Source: Lindgomyces ingoldianus
Lineage: Eukaryota > Ascomycota > Dothideomycetes > Pleosporales > Lindgomycetaceae
DNA: 64,000 nucleotides
Assembly (NCBI RefSeq): GCF_010093535.1
Contig: NW_022985171.1
Coordinates: 263,779-327,778, forward strand
Direction of reading: 5' to 3'
Below are positions 48,548-58,969 of this stretch, piece after piece. Each line of letters begins with the position of its first letter. Positions within the stretch are counted from its first letter, which is position 1. The translations under genes were made by a program, and so were the position numbers. The notes beneath the pieces are model-generated. The model saw only the letters and a list, made by a program, of their open reading frames with translations, was not told where the DNA came from and did no database searches.

Positions 48548-49894
48548 CTACCGTGCTTCTTCTCTGATCGACATCACGAAGGGAGCAACGCTTCGCAGCT
48601 TCTCACACGTTTCTGTAAGCTCCCGATCCGGGGTCGACAAGGCTATGATTCCTGCTCCTGCTTGCAGCCAGCTACGTTCAGAATCTTGAAAGACCGAGCG
48701 AAGGACCAATGATGCCTCGACTGATTTGGATCCCTCAAAAAGCAGAACAGCTCCCGAGTAGAGTTCGCGGGGGCGAGTCTCTAGGCGATGGATGGCCTCA
48801 ATGGCCTTCATTTTAGGAATACCGGTAGCCGTAATTGCTGGGAATAATACGTGAAAAGCGTCCCATACGCCCTTAGACGGGCAGAGAGTTCCAGTGACTG
48901 TGGAAGCTAAGTGCTGCACCTTTCCACGTTGCTTCACAGACATGAGATCGGCCACGGCCACAGTGCCATCTGCACAAAACTGATTCATTTCCCGCATTGC
49001 TTCCTGGACTGAGATAATGTGCTCCATGACCTCCTTAGGGTCATTGAGGAGATCATTCTGTAGCCGCGATCGCTCCTTTTCGGTGCCTACATTTGCCCTA
49101 GTTCCGGCAAGTGGCTCAGTGGTGACTTTGCCATCCTGAAAAGACATGACAAGCTCAGGACTGAATCCAGTAGCGCTGAAGCCGTGATGGTCAACCAGAA
49201 ATGCGCGTCTAGGCGTGTTGGCGCGTCGTCCGCATACCAGAGTTCCGACCATGTCGACCTTGTACAATAGATCTATAGCCCGAGAGGCAATGACTTTTTG
49301 ATACAAGCCTCTGCCGATCTCGCTTAGTACTTGCTGCACGACATCCCGATACGGCTCTCCATTTGTTGACTCGTCTGGCCGGCCGTACTTATAGAATATG
49401 GGAACAGAATGGGAGAGTGCTGTTTTGATGACTTGCAAATCTTTTTCTGTCCAATTACGGAGCGAGACCGCGCCCTTCTGAACACGGACTTGCAACCGCG
49501 GGACAAAAAGACTGACCAATGGCCAGGAGCCCGGCTCAAACTTGACACCATTGATGTAAGCAGAGTAGTTGAAGCCGATCTGGCCGAATATCATTCCCCC
49601 GTCCTGGGCATAGCGACAAGTGAAGGCCGCAATAACCTTCTTAATATCTCCAGTTATTTTAGTAGAGGAGCGAGCGGCGTCCGTCTCGATTGTTGCCGTT
49701 TCGCCATGCGGATCGATAGTGAAAAATGCTTTGCTGTCCACACCGACGTGCCATATCGATTCGCGTTCGTAAGCGTACACAGCTTGTCCCGCATGTGCGA
49801 CCAGGATCTTAGCCACGGCCTCGAGACATGCATCTGGTGATATGTTTAAAGGGATGGTGCAGCTATCATCGGGAGACACTGCCATAGTGCACAT
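48548..49894 (-). CDS. Salicylate synthase (MbtI/Irp9/YbtS-type chorismate enzyme)
   Basis: A single uninterrupted frame of 448 residues, the length of bacterial MbtI (about 450). The family converts chorismate through isochorismate to salicylate plus pyruvate. Catalytic landmarks are all present: GLYQKVIASR with the general base Lys200; GFSPE with Glu247; TEPLAGTRA; DPKEVMEH with Glu288 and Glu291; VQHLASTVTGTL with His328; FPAITATGIPK with Thr355/Thr357; RELYSGAV with Tyr379; LRSVF with Arg399; and TETCEKLRSVAPFV with Glu428 and Glu431. The Thr at the ITATG site favours isochorismate/salicylate chemistry over anthranilate synthase, which would also need a glutaminase. Lack of introns and resemblance to bacterial siderophore enzymes suggest horizontal origin (inference). 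It sits between the inverted terpene synthases. No mitochondrial or plastid targeting signal is evident. Confidence 0.9.
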   Translation of the reverse strand: MCTMAVSPDDSCTIPLNISPDACLEAVAKILVAHAGQAVYAYERESIWHVGVDSKAFFTIDPHGETATIETDAARSSTKITGDIKKVIAAFTCRYAQDGGMIFGQIGFNYSAYINGVKFEPGSWPLVSLFVPRLQVRVQKGAVSLRNWTEKDLQVIKTALSHSVPIFYKYGRPDESTNGEPYRDVVQQVLSEIGRGLYQKVIASRAIDLLYKVDMVGTLVCGRRANTPRRAFLVDHHGFSATGFSPELVMSFQDGKVTTEPLAGTRANVGTEKERSRLQNDLLNDPKEVMEHIISVQEAMREMNQFCADGTVAVADLMSVKQRGKVQHLASTVTGTLCPSKGVWDAFHVLFPAITATGIPKMKAIEAIHRLETRPRELYSGAVLLFEGSKSVEASLVLRSVFQDSERSWLQAGAGIIALSTPDRELTETCEKLRSVAPFVMSIREEAR

Positions 49895-50582
49895 CGACGT
49901 TTGTTATGAAGGAAAGCCTGCGGTCTTCTCGCGGATCTGTATATATATAAAGGGAGCAAGGACAGTAAGCATTACTCGTAATACTTACCTCAGTTGTAAG
50001 TGTTCCGATCACGTGAATAAGACCGCAAGGCAAGAAGCCCACTCGGGTTGGGACATGCCGGCGAGTTAGTATCACGGGAACTGTTCCGAGCTAACAAGAA
50101 CCGCAGAAATAAGAGTAGCGCAGTGTTACGGTCAGGCCAAGAAAGTCGGACTCGCGAGTGCTGCGATTACGTGACATTGAGCAAGCTGAGAAAACTGATC
50201 AACTGAGCGCATTGATCGGGATGATCAAGACAGATCTCATAATTGTATAGAGACAAGAAGATGGCATTGGTTTTTTCCGTGTACAACTCATTGTTCTACT
50301 TCAGTGATTGGAATTCACATCAGAGCTCTGTCTCACACTTCGTGATATACCAGACCTCATCGAACCAACGTTGGTTACCTGACCTCACGTAATATCTTCC
50401 ATCGTAGGCCAATAACATAACACGAGGGGAAAGGACCATTGCGGGCGTTCCTTCCACTTTTGCGGATTATGTAGTATGATCTCTTGGTCCCTTATAATCT
50501 CTAGGGGAAGTAGAGAGGGGATACTAAGTACATAGTATTGTTAGAGGAACAAACTAGATTAACGTATTCTTAGTGTTCCCTA
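49895..50582. promoter_or_regulatory. Upstream region of the salicylate synthase
   Basis: This gene-free stretch should contain the promoter, with a TATATATATAA run at 49940-49950 about 50 bases upstream of the start codon on the minus strand. No reading frame here resembles a gene. Confidence 0.5.
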
Positions 50583-51239
50583 CAGCGTGGCCAACAGTAC
50601 GTAGTACGTTACGTTTGAGCTTTTTTCTGCCAGTAACTTCTCAATTTGGTAGTACTTTTGTACGTAAGCAGTGAATTGATTAGCAAGTACGTAACGTAAC
50701 AGTAACTTCTCAAAATCCTTATACTTTTGTACTTTTCGCGAGAAGTTTCGTCGGTCCGGGTCAAAATTGTTCCGGGAGAAGCTTTTTAGCCTAGATGAAG
50801 TCCCCTCCTCCTCCTTATCGCCCTGTCTCTAGCTTGTTGGGACGACTCTGATAAGCAGGAGGATTAGGATGAGGCTGTACGCCTGCTGCGATAGAGGAAT
50901 TAAGACATCTAGCTCATTGTAACAATTAATAAGATAGGCAATAGGTTGGCAAATAGGCAGGTATAAGATGAGGAGCTTTTCTAGGGCAAAAGTTAACTAT
51001 TTTTATAATTGTTACTCTAAAACGCGACCTCAAACAAAGCTCCCAACGCGATGGCCAATGGGGTCTGAAAACAGGAGGGAAATCTCCCAAAATATGACCT
51101 CTCTGACCCGTACTACGGGACGTACTTGGCAATTCACTGTACAAAAGTTACGTCTCACATTTTAACTACTTTTGTACTCCTCACGTGATTACTACGTTCA
51201 CGTAGTTACGTTACGTACTACGGACTGTTGGCCACGCTG
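50583..51239. mobile_element. 657-base MITE, hAT-like, with 8-base target duplication
   Basis: Both ends begin CAGCGTGGCCAACAGT (imperfect further in, with GTAGTACGT blocks), forming terminal inverted repeats. The eight bases GTTCCCTA occur immediately outside each end (50575-50582 and 51240-51247). Eight-base duplications and CAG-type ends are the hallmark of the hAT superfamily. There is no transposase frame, so the element is non-autonomous. It lies between the salicylate synthase promoter and the 3' end of the P450. Confidence 0.9.
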
Positions 51240-51247
51240 GTTCCCTA

Positions 51248-51719
51248 AGCTACAGGAAGGTTTTATTAGGGAAGGAAGGAAAGGAAGGCAGAGACTGTAT
51301 CTATGAAGTCAGACATATGGGAGAATCTACTGCGTAGGTGCAACCTGATAGTGAGTCAGGAAAGCAAGATTCGTGTGAGGCTTGCGAGTTCCAACCCTTG
51401 CAAAAGAGCAGAAATTCCACTGCCGTGAATCATCACCTTATTCATTTACATGCATGAACAGGCGCATGAACGGGAAAGAAACTTGTTGCAGGCGGTCTAC
51501 ACTGTTAGCTGTATTCATCTTATGGCTCTAGATTAAATTCCAATGACAACACAGTTTTCGCACTTAACGTCTTAGGAAGCCATATATCAGAAATTGCTTC
51601 TCCTTGAAATCATAGGAACCATTCTCGGCCTTTCTCATGGTTCGCACTCCCGCTTTGCTCAATATAGCATGAAAATGTAGGTTACTCAGGAAGTTATACC
51701 CTAAAGCTCTAGCTATCTA
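51248..51719. terminator. 3' flank of the P450 gene
   Basis: AT-leaning sequence with no gene. It presumably contains the P450 transcript end. Confidence 0.4.
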
Positions 51720-53485
51720 TCATATCGCAATTTCTTCCTTGCGACGTTTGACACTTATTTTCACAGAAAAGTCAAAATTGCAGGTAAACCCATAATCGAA
51801 TCCCATTGGCGTCTGGCCTTCTTCCAACTTCAACTCATATTTCAGCAAGATGACAGTTAACGCAATTTTGATTTCGTTCGCTGCAAAAAAGCGGCCAGGG
51901 CAGGCGTAAATGCCGTAGCCGAATGCGATCTGTTCAGGCGACGTCGTTACAAGTTGGGCCAGATCCTGTTTCTTAGGATCTTCGCGCATTCGAAGGAAAC
52001 GATATCCATCCCATTTTTCCGGAGACGTAGGATGCACTTTGGAGTCCCACATCTTGCTTGAGTCAACTAGTATGCTTTGGCCCTTGGGAATCACGGTACC
52101 ATCGGATAGAACTACACGCTCAGTGGCTATCCGGCCCATTGATGCTAAGCAATCGCTTGTTAGTGTACTCTAATATAGTAGCAAAGATGCTTGGTTCCTT
52201 ACCCATGGACAACGGTTTCAAACGCTGACTCTCTTTGATACAGCTATCAAGAAGTTTCATTTTACCCAATGATGTCGTTTTTAACCCCTCATCCTCGTTT
52301 AGAACCGAAATTATCTCTTTTCGTAGTGGCTCGATGATCTGAGGATGCATCACGATATCCGCCAGCGTTTGGGACAGCAGATCTGTTGTTGTATGGACGG
52401 CCACTGTGGAAAGAGATAATTGGACAATTTGGGGATCAAAAGATGACGCATTTGCCGCATCTTCGAACCAAGAAATTGCGTCGTTGAATTTTGGTGCCTG
52501 TTCTCCTGTGGCTTTTGCCTTAAGTCTCATACGCTCTTGAATAACGGGTTGAATCGCTTCTCGGGCTTTTTGCATAGAAGCACGACTCTTTCGGCATTTA
52601 CTAAGGAATAAGTTCGCAATCGGCCGTAGCCAAGGAGACCATAATCGAAGGTCTTGCGCAGCTACAAATGCCATTACTGCATACTCTCTGGTAACTTGCA
52701 GCCAATTTTCGTCGCGGCAGAGCTCAGTGCCGAGGAAAACTCGTGAGGAAAGGCGAGCGATCAGCTTAAGAATGGTGCCTTGGACAGGCAATTCGTGCCA
52801 TTCTATATGTGTTAGCTATGTCAAGGAGTTTAGAACACATCACGTGTATACCTGTACCTTCACCAAGCAAATCTGCTAGGGCTAATGAAGTCTCCTCAGC
52901 AAGGGGCGCAGTGACCTTAGCTGGGCATCGTATTAGCGATACAATTGTTATAGTCTCCCATATGAAGTACCTACCCAATTGTCTGGTGAGATCCTTATTA
53001 ATTACAGTCTTGACGAGCTGGTTGTTGTTATCGTCACGGAAGACTTCAAAGCCCGGTAGACGACCATGCATCATCTTTAATCATGTTAGAAACAGTAATT
53101 GCGTTGAAAAAATGAATTTGCATACCCGTTCAACCTGCTGGCGCAAGTGAAATCTTTTATCGTTTCGGATCTCATTTGCCATACTTCCCGGCAACACTAT
53201 GACCGTTCCAGTATCGCTATAAACCGAAACAGGTTTGTTAGGGTTTTTTTCAAACCAGTCATGTAGCATCTGCCTAGCATTGCTTATGAATACCGTCTTC
53301 ACACGTTCGTCGGAGAACTCGAAGAAACCTTTCCCATTCAATAGCGGCGGCACGTTTGACGAAACGCGCAAGTAGAATGTGACCAGAACCACCACCAAAA
53401 AGGCCGCCACGTAAGGAAGAGGCTTAGGCTGCAGGATTGAGACGGCGTTCCACTGCTCTTTAAGTCTCGATACTATGTGATTCAT
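51720..53485 (-). CDS. Cytochrome P450 monooxygenase (ent-kaurene-oxidase-like fungal group)
   Basis: A membrane-anchored haem oxidase, likely decorating the terpene. Five exons on the minus strand: 53485-53126, 53074-52975, 52920-52858, 52802-52203 and 52144-51720, giving 515 residues. Each splice restores frame and family sequence, for example GEEWHELPVQGTILKLIARLS. Features in order: an N-terminal membrane helix at about residues 23-42 (PYVAAFLVVVLVTFYL); the I-helix VAVHTTTDLL near the middle; the ExxR motif KESQRLKP; and the haem ligand loop FGYGIYACPGRFFAANE. The P450 in fungal diterpene and sesterterpene clusters is often of this type, but the substrate position cannot be predicted. 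An in-frame ATG at 53611 would add 42 residues before the membrane helix; 53485 gives a normal P450 N-terminus. It is divergent from the peroxiredoxin-like gene. Confidence 0.88.
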
Positions 53486-54274
53486 AGTAATCCCGTAGTT
53501 CGCAGTAGTGCGTGATGATCCAACAGCCGTAGGGATGGAATTCACACTCTCTTTGTGTGAAGGGGTAATCTGAGAGCTGAAGAGTTGTGAAATCTTGAGA
53601 GATGTAACCAATATGAGGTCGTGTATTCGGAATTGCTGCGATGTCTATGTGGAAATGCATTATAACACCTGCTTGGGCCTGGTTTGAAGAGGCGTGGCGC
53701 TTACATCGGGTCCCACGACTTATTAGATTCAGCCAAAGTCAATTTGGAGTTAGTGATGACGTCGCTCAATCTTACAATTTACTTTTGCGCTTACCGGTAA
53801 GGACCATATTATTAATTACCCTTTATCAAGTCATTACATTATCAGTTAATCGCTGACATATAAAGCTGTAAGCAATAAGACTTGGAGACAAATCTAAAGT
53901 CTTTTTCAAGCGAGGGGCGGAGGGGCGGAGGGGCGTAAACAACTGGATACTAATCAAATCCAATAACTAATTCAAGCCAGCGCTGCGTACTCACATACTG
54001 TGGATAGCGGATCAACTGCAGGCTAGCAGTTACTACATGCATGGATTGGTGACCACTCTCTTCACCATTGTACCTGCACTTGTCATATTCACAACGTCAC
54101 ACGAGAGTCTATTGCATCGCATTACCTTCACCATTTTGCTAATTTGGGTTTGTCTTGGACATTAAAGTCAACTTTTCGGGCAACAATCTTAAAAGAACCT
54201 GCCAAGAATCAAGGAGTTGTGCTGTCCATTTTTGGCCCCTGATCTCCTTCCACAGCGGCATCATATATCAAACG
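53486..54274. promoter_or_regulatory. Divergent intergenic region between P450 and peroxiredoxin-like gene
   Basis: About 790 bases that should hold both promoters. A short tandem GGAGGGGC repeat lies at about 53914-53935. No other element is identifiable. Confidence 0.45.
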
Positions 54275-54940
54275 ATGACACTTCACCAGGAAATCGCGTC
54301 CTGGTTAGCACCGAAGAAGCGTAAAATATGCCCAGTGCCAAAACTTGAATGCTCTGCACCGAGTCATCGCTTACTACAATTTCCTCAACTCAACCCTAAA
54401 CCATGTATTCTTGTTTTCCTTCGGCACTGTGGATGTCCATGTACGTTGTCCTAACAAACACACTTAAAGTATACTAACTCGGCAATTTTAGTTGCTGAGA
54501 AAGCGTGTATCGATGTTTGCAACCTAGACGCTGTGCTTAAGGGGACCATCAAAGTTATATTAGTATCCCATTCATCCAAGGAGGCAACAAATCGATGGTT
54601 GCAAGCAGTTCAGCAAAGTGGCCGGTTGTCTGCCAATTTTGAGAATCAAGAGCTAGCAGCCTCCATTCTTATCGACGAGGAACTGGAACTATACGCCGCC
54701 TGGGGCCTTGGAGTTGCGAAAACGGAACATGTGTTGAATCTAGCCACAGTGTACGCAGCAGTATCACTGGGCTGGAGAGAGGGACTTTGGGATCGTTCGA
54801 CTGAAAGTGGATCTCGGTGGCAGACCGCAGGGGCATACGGGATTGATAGATTTGGAATTATCAAATGGGTACATATTCCAAGACTAGCAAGTGATCTAGC
54901 AGACTTTGAGGATGCTAAGGCAGTATTACTAGAAAGTTGA
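54275..54940 (+). CDS. Peroxiredoxin-like (AhpC/TSA, thioredoxin-fold) protein
   Basis: Exon 1 is 54275-54440, the intron 54441-54491 and exon 2 54492-54940, giving 204 residues. Splicing creates CGCPFAEKA, the CxxCPFAEK-type site of this fungal thioredoxin-fold family, after a RILVF-like beta strand (CILVFLRH). Downstream are ELYAAWGLGVAKT and RWQTAGAYGIDRFGIIKW, typical of AhpC/TSA-like proteins. Role is uncertain: redox protection or an unassigned tailoring step. The 3' end lies in the inverted duplication, and a 96-base copy of it remains at 47884-47979. An upstream ATG at 54155 is out of keeping with the family start. Confidence 0.75.
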
Positions 54941-55012
54941 ACAAAGTGCTTATCATCGATCTCCTACAGTGTTAGTACTGGCGGGCAGTAGGGAGTAAAC
55001 AGCTTCTATAGC

Positions 55013-56020
55013 CAGTGTGTCCAACCGTTAGTACACCTAATAGTACAGTACTGCAGTACACCGATTTTGGTCACGTACGTACGTACAGGGCATCTACTCA
55101 GTATACTGTACTATACATGAGGCTGCTGTACTAACCGTTTACNNNNNNNNNNNNNNNNNNNNNNNNNNNNNNNNNNNNNNNNNNNNNNNNNNNNNNNNNN
55201 NNNNNNNNNNNNNNNNNNNNNNNNNNNNNNNNNNNNNNNNNNNNNNNNNNNNNNNNNNNNNNNNNNNNNNNNNNNNNNNNNNNNNNNNNNNNNNNNNNNN
55301 NNNNNNNNNNNNNNNNNNNNNNNNNNNNNNNNNNNNNNNNNNNNNNNNNNNNNNNNNNNNNNNNNNNNNNNNNNNNNNNNNNNNNNNNNNNNNNNNNNNN
55401 NNNNNNNNNNNNNNNNNNNNNNNNNNNNNNNNNNNNNNNNNNGCCTCATCCTCACATGCCTCATCCAGCCGTTCTGCCACCCAGATATATCATGCTGCCT
55501 CATCCCGACGCTTAGAGAAGGCCCGCATGGCCTCACCTGGCCCATCTAGGCCGTCCTCGCGTGAAGCAACTCCTTTAAAGCATATGCAAGATACCCGGGC
55601 TAAGGAGCACCTAAATAATGCCCGCTATAACGTCAGAATTGCCTTTAAGATTAACATTGCCCTTAATTTCCTATTAATCCTAGCAACTTTATGTGAGTGC
55701 GAGCAGTGCTTCTTATAGGCTAAGAAGACTATTATAATAAGGAGGAATTAACTATTAGCGTTAATAATAGAGGAATTAGTTACATAACATTGCTGTTACT
55801 AGTAAGATTAACAACTGTAGATCTTATAAGGGGTATTATAACTTCCTAATTAGGTATAGTCTTTAGCTTTAGCGCAATTACTTCATAATACTTCAGTTAC
55901 TGTATCCGAACCGTACACCGACGTCATCTCCTCCGTACAGTTAGTTAGTAACAGCCGACTCTTCCGTAACTGTACTATACAACCTCCAAAAGGCTCCGTA
56001 ACTAACGGTTGGACACACTG
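55013..56020. mobile_element. hAT-like element inserted in the right inverted-repeat arm
   Basis: The ends are perfect 20-base terminal inverted repeats, CAGTGTGTCCAACCGTTAGT. The eight bases TCTATAGC are duplicated outside (55005-55012 and 56021-56028), diagnostic of a hAT insertion. Apparent length is 1,008 bases, including a 300-base unknown run, so true size and any transposase fragment cannot be judged. The visible interior has no convincing transposase frame. Confidence 0.92.
55143..55442. other. Assembly gap of 300 N
   Basis: All bases are N. The round number suggests a placeholder, so the real gap may be of a different size. It is wholly inside the hAT-like element. Confidence 0.99.
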
Positions 56021-56039
56021 TCTATAGCTGGATAAATCC

Positions 56040-58408
56040 TTACACCCATAGCCTTCTTAGCACCAATTCGAGGATGGGGTTCTCAGACCCGAATTCAGCT
56101 TCGAGCAACTTCAACTCTTTGAGTATATCCTCTTGCATGTCCTGAAGCAGCGAGAAAGTAAAGTCGAGGGCTCCTCCTTTTCTCATTTTCCCCAAGATCA
56201 GCCTTTTCAATCCCATCGACATCTCTCCAACGCCTTTGTGCTGTAATATGCCCTTGATCATAGTCTGTTCGGGATCAGAGCCGGTGAGACAGTGGATGAG
56301 CGGTAAGGAAATCTTGCCCTCATCCAGGTCCTCGCAAAACCCCTTTTGACTAGCGTACTGTTGCACGTTAGCTGTGTTTCGCCACACAGTCGAGTATGTA
56401 GTCTCACTTCGTCTGACATGAGGTTTTGGTAATCATCGCGAATTTGGAAATAACGCCCAAGTAATGTGACAAATCGGTCTGCATCAATATGTTCGCTCTT
56501 CCTGCTAGATTCACCTTGCATCAGCCGAACACACAATCGAAAGAGACCCCCCGTCTTATGATCAACCATCGTCATGTACTCTTCGACAGTGGGCACGTGA
56601 GAATGATATTTCCAATGCAAGTCCAGAGCCTGTCCACAATGTAGGTTCTTCAACTCCTCTATAAAGATCTCCACAGTGTTTGGGCTCTGAAGCTGCTGGA
56701 GTTCCTCAAAAGCACACACAAAAATGTAGTTGGCCGAGTTTATTGTTTGTGCTGTGCCAAACAAAGTATGAGCGGTAGGATTTCCCCTACGCAGCATTGA
56801 GTTGTCCTCGATGTCGTCAAGCATGAGAGATGAATGATGGAGCATGCCAACAATAGATTTAATGGATGATGAAGATGCGGCTGGGACTTCTAGCCAAGAG
56901 TCGAGGGCGTCGATGAAGGTCTCCCTGATCTTTTTCGAAGGAAGGGTATTAATGTAGTTGTAAGGAGCTCTAACAGCCTATCTACAGAGTCAGAATTCAT
57001 TCAATGAAGGAGAATGCGCTGATGCTCACATCATCAGAAGGGGTTTTCAACAGATGTTGAGTACCATTGCATGGCATGTTTGTGTTGCCAATGTAGCCAT
57101 TTTCATGTGTCGATTCATCGACTCCATTCACATTGTGATCGATCACTTCAGCTGATGGTATTCCTGAAGCTACAGCTCCATTGACTTGAGACAACTTGAC
57201 GCCATTTGTTGCAACGGCCCCGCTGAAAGGTAGCGCAGAATGATCTTCCTGATGGCCATTGGTCAACGCATGTTTCCATTGGAAGATGTCATCCACCAGC
57301 AGACACTCTGGTTGTTTCAACTCCTCCTTGGTTGGGTAGCGAGGAGCAAAGATACTCCAGAATTCTGAACCTGAAGCCGCATACTGAGCTGCCATGATGT
57401 ATTTGCGATGAGCGTCAGAGATGACTCCCTCACTCTGCTCTAGCTTTCTGACCAGGAACAAGTGTTGCTCCTGAAGTTCCACGTATTTTTCTCGAAGTCT
57501 CTCTATAGCTTCGGTGTCTGAGCATTTATACTGCCGCATTAAGATGCAGACCGCATTGAACGGGATTTCTGAGCCTTGTGTGTCAAGGTGATGTTTCAGC
57601 TCTTTCGGCCAGCTATGGCAGTCGTTGATGAGTGCCGCCGTATACAGCGCGGTATTGGCGATCTCGGACAACTTTGTTTTTTCCGCCTGCGTGAGACGAA
57701 TCCCTATACCAAAACACGACATGTCTTGAAACACACTATTGTAAATTAGCCGCATGTGTTACACAGCAAAGGTCTGTCATCATCTTACTCGAGGCCGCAG
57801 TTCACCAGCCGAATGGGGAGATACTCTTCTATAGAAGAGATACCGGAAGGGGGAGATGTTGCTATCTGTAGGCCATTACTATAAGTGGTCATGACGTCCA
57901 TAGCTAAGTCGCGGTCCATAGTCATCATCTCGACTAAAATGCTGGCTTGAAACTGCTTTGTTTTGATCGCTACGTTTGTTCCGTCGCTAATCGAATTGTT
58001 GGGACCTTGTAGCGAACGCTGGAGCTCCGCATTGAATGCAGTCACTCTTTTGACATCAACAGCGTCATAGTAGTCTGGTAATTGTTAACTCAATATATTT
58101 GAAATCATGTTTGCAGGCTTACCGTCATTCATTATAGTAAAGTCGGTAAACCTCGTCATGAGTGCCAGTCTTTCAGGCAAGCACTCTGGTATTGTAAATG
58201 CAACCACGTGAACCGAGCCTAGTACAGGATATTCACCTATAGTCTTAGCATTCAAGTCCACATCAACCTTGGATACAAAGTCATCTCGAATCTTGTGTGC
58301 TGCTTCCAGGCATAGAGCGTGATCACGATGGACCGCCGTTGGAAATCTAGTCAAGGTACCCGACTGTTTGACAATATCGTGGGGCACTAATGCCGCGTAT
58401 GTTGTCAT
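56040..58408 (-). CDS. Bifunctional terpene synthase (cyclase + prenyltransferase), right copy
   Basis: Exons on the minus strand mirror the left copy: 58408-58123, 58074-57789, 57735-57030, 56977-56408 and 56357-56040. The 721-residue product appears identical, including DDYYD (95-99), the NSE triad (228-236), DDIED (480-484) and DDYQN (607-611). The upstream 368 bases are duplicated too, so both copies have the same proximal promoter. This copy, however, is divergent from the second P450 across 561 bases. The copies may be redundant, raise dosage, or be an assembly duplication of one locus. Confidence 0.92.
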
Positions 58409-58969
58409 GATTGCTTTGAAGATGAACCAGCAAGCAATAGCGAAGACTGAAAATAGTTGAAACCAAGCGTATTAACATGCGAGTATCACAGTTGGTTGTA
58501 AAGCTAGGTAGGAAAGAGCAGCATAGAATGCTAATAAGGTTGTATCACAGACAAGAGTTGCTAGTCTCGGTGCGTCTTTTTCTTCTATAATACCTTATTA
58601 AGTGCAATTATTGGCTCCTACGTGGTGATTATCTTATATACGTTGTCATCTTTCATTTCTAGGCCATATGTCAGTGCTGCTGGCCTGCAGGCACTAATGT
58701 GCGATAAGCATAAGCCTTATAAAATGTAAGCGTTAAACTTATGCTGACTAATGCTAAAGTTTAAGCTAGTAATCTAAGTCTTCACTACATAGCGCAAGGC
58801 AGACCTTGTTGGCCGCCGAAAAGGTACAAAGTATTAATGAGACTTGTTGAATATAGAGTCTGAAGTCTGTCTTCGCTTACTCTCTTGCACTGTCCCTTCC
58901 CCTTGACTTACAGTAACAACTCCACGTTATATCAAACGCTCTTAAGGGAAATTCAGTCCAAACTTCATC
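58409..58969. promoter_or_regulatory. Divergent promoter of terpene synthase (right copy) and P450
   Basis: Bases 58409-58776 are part of the inverted repeat and shared with the left copy. Bases 58777-58969 are unique and next to the P450. No specific operator is recognised. Confidence 0.5.

Larger units (their letters stand above)
54845..58776. repeat. Right arm of the inverted duplication, interrupted by a transposon
   Basis: This arm mirrors 45064-47979. It is continuous from 58776 to 56021, then broken by the hAT-like element at 55013-56020, and resumes from 55012 down to about 54845. Removing the insertion and one copy of its 8-base duplication restores the left-arm sequence exactly across the junction, so the insertion came after the duplication. 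Confidence 0.92.

Noticed and set aside
55111..55545. Frames running through the N gap
   Set aside because: They are open only because the bases are unknown.
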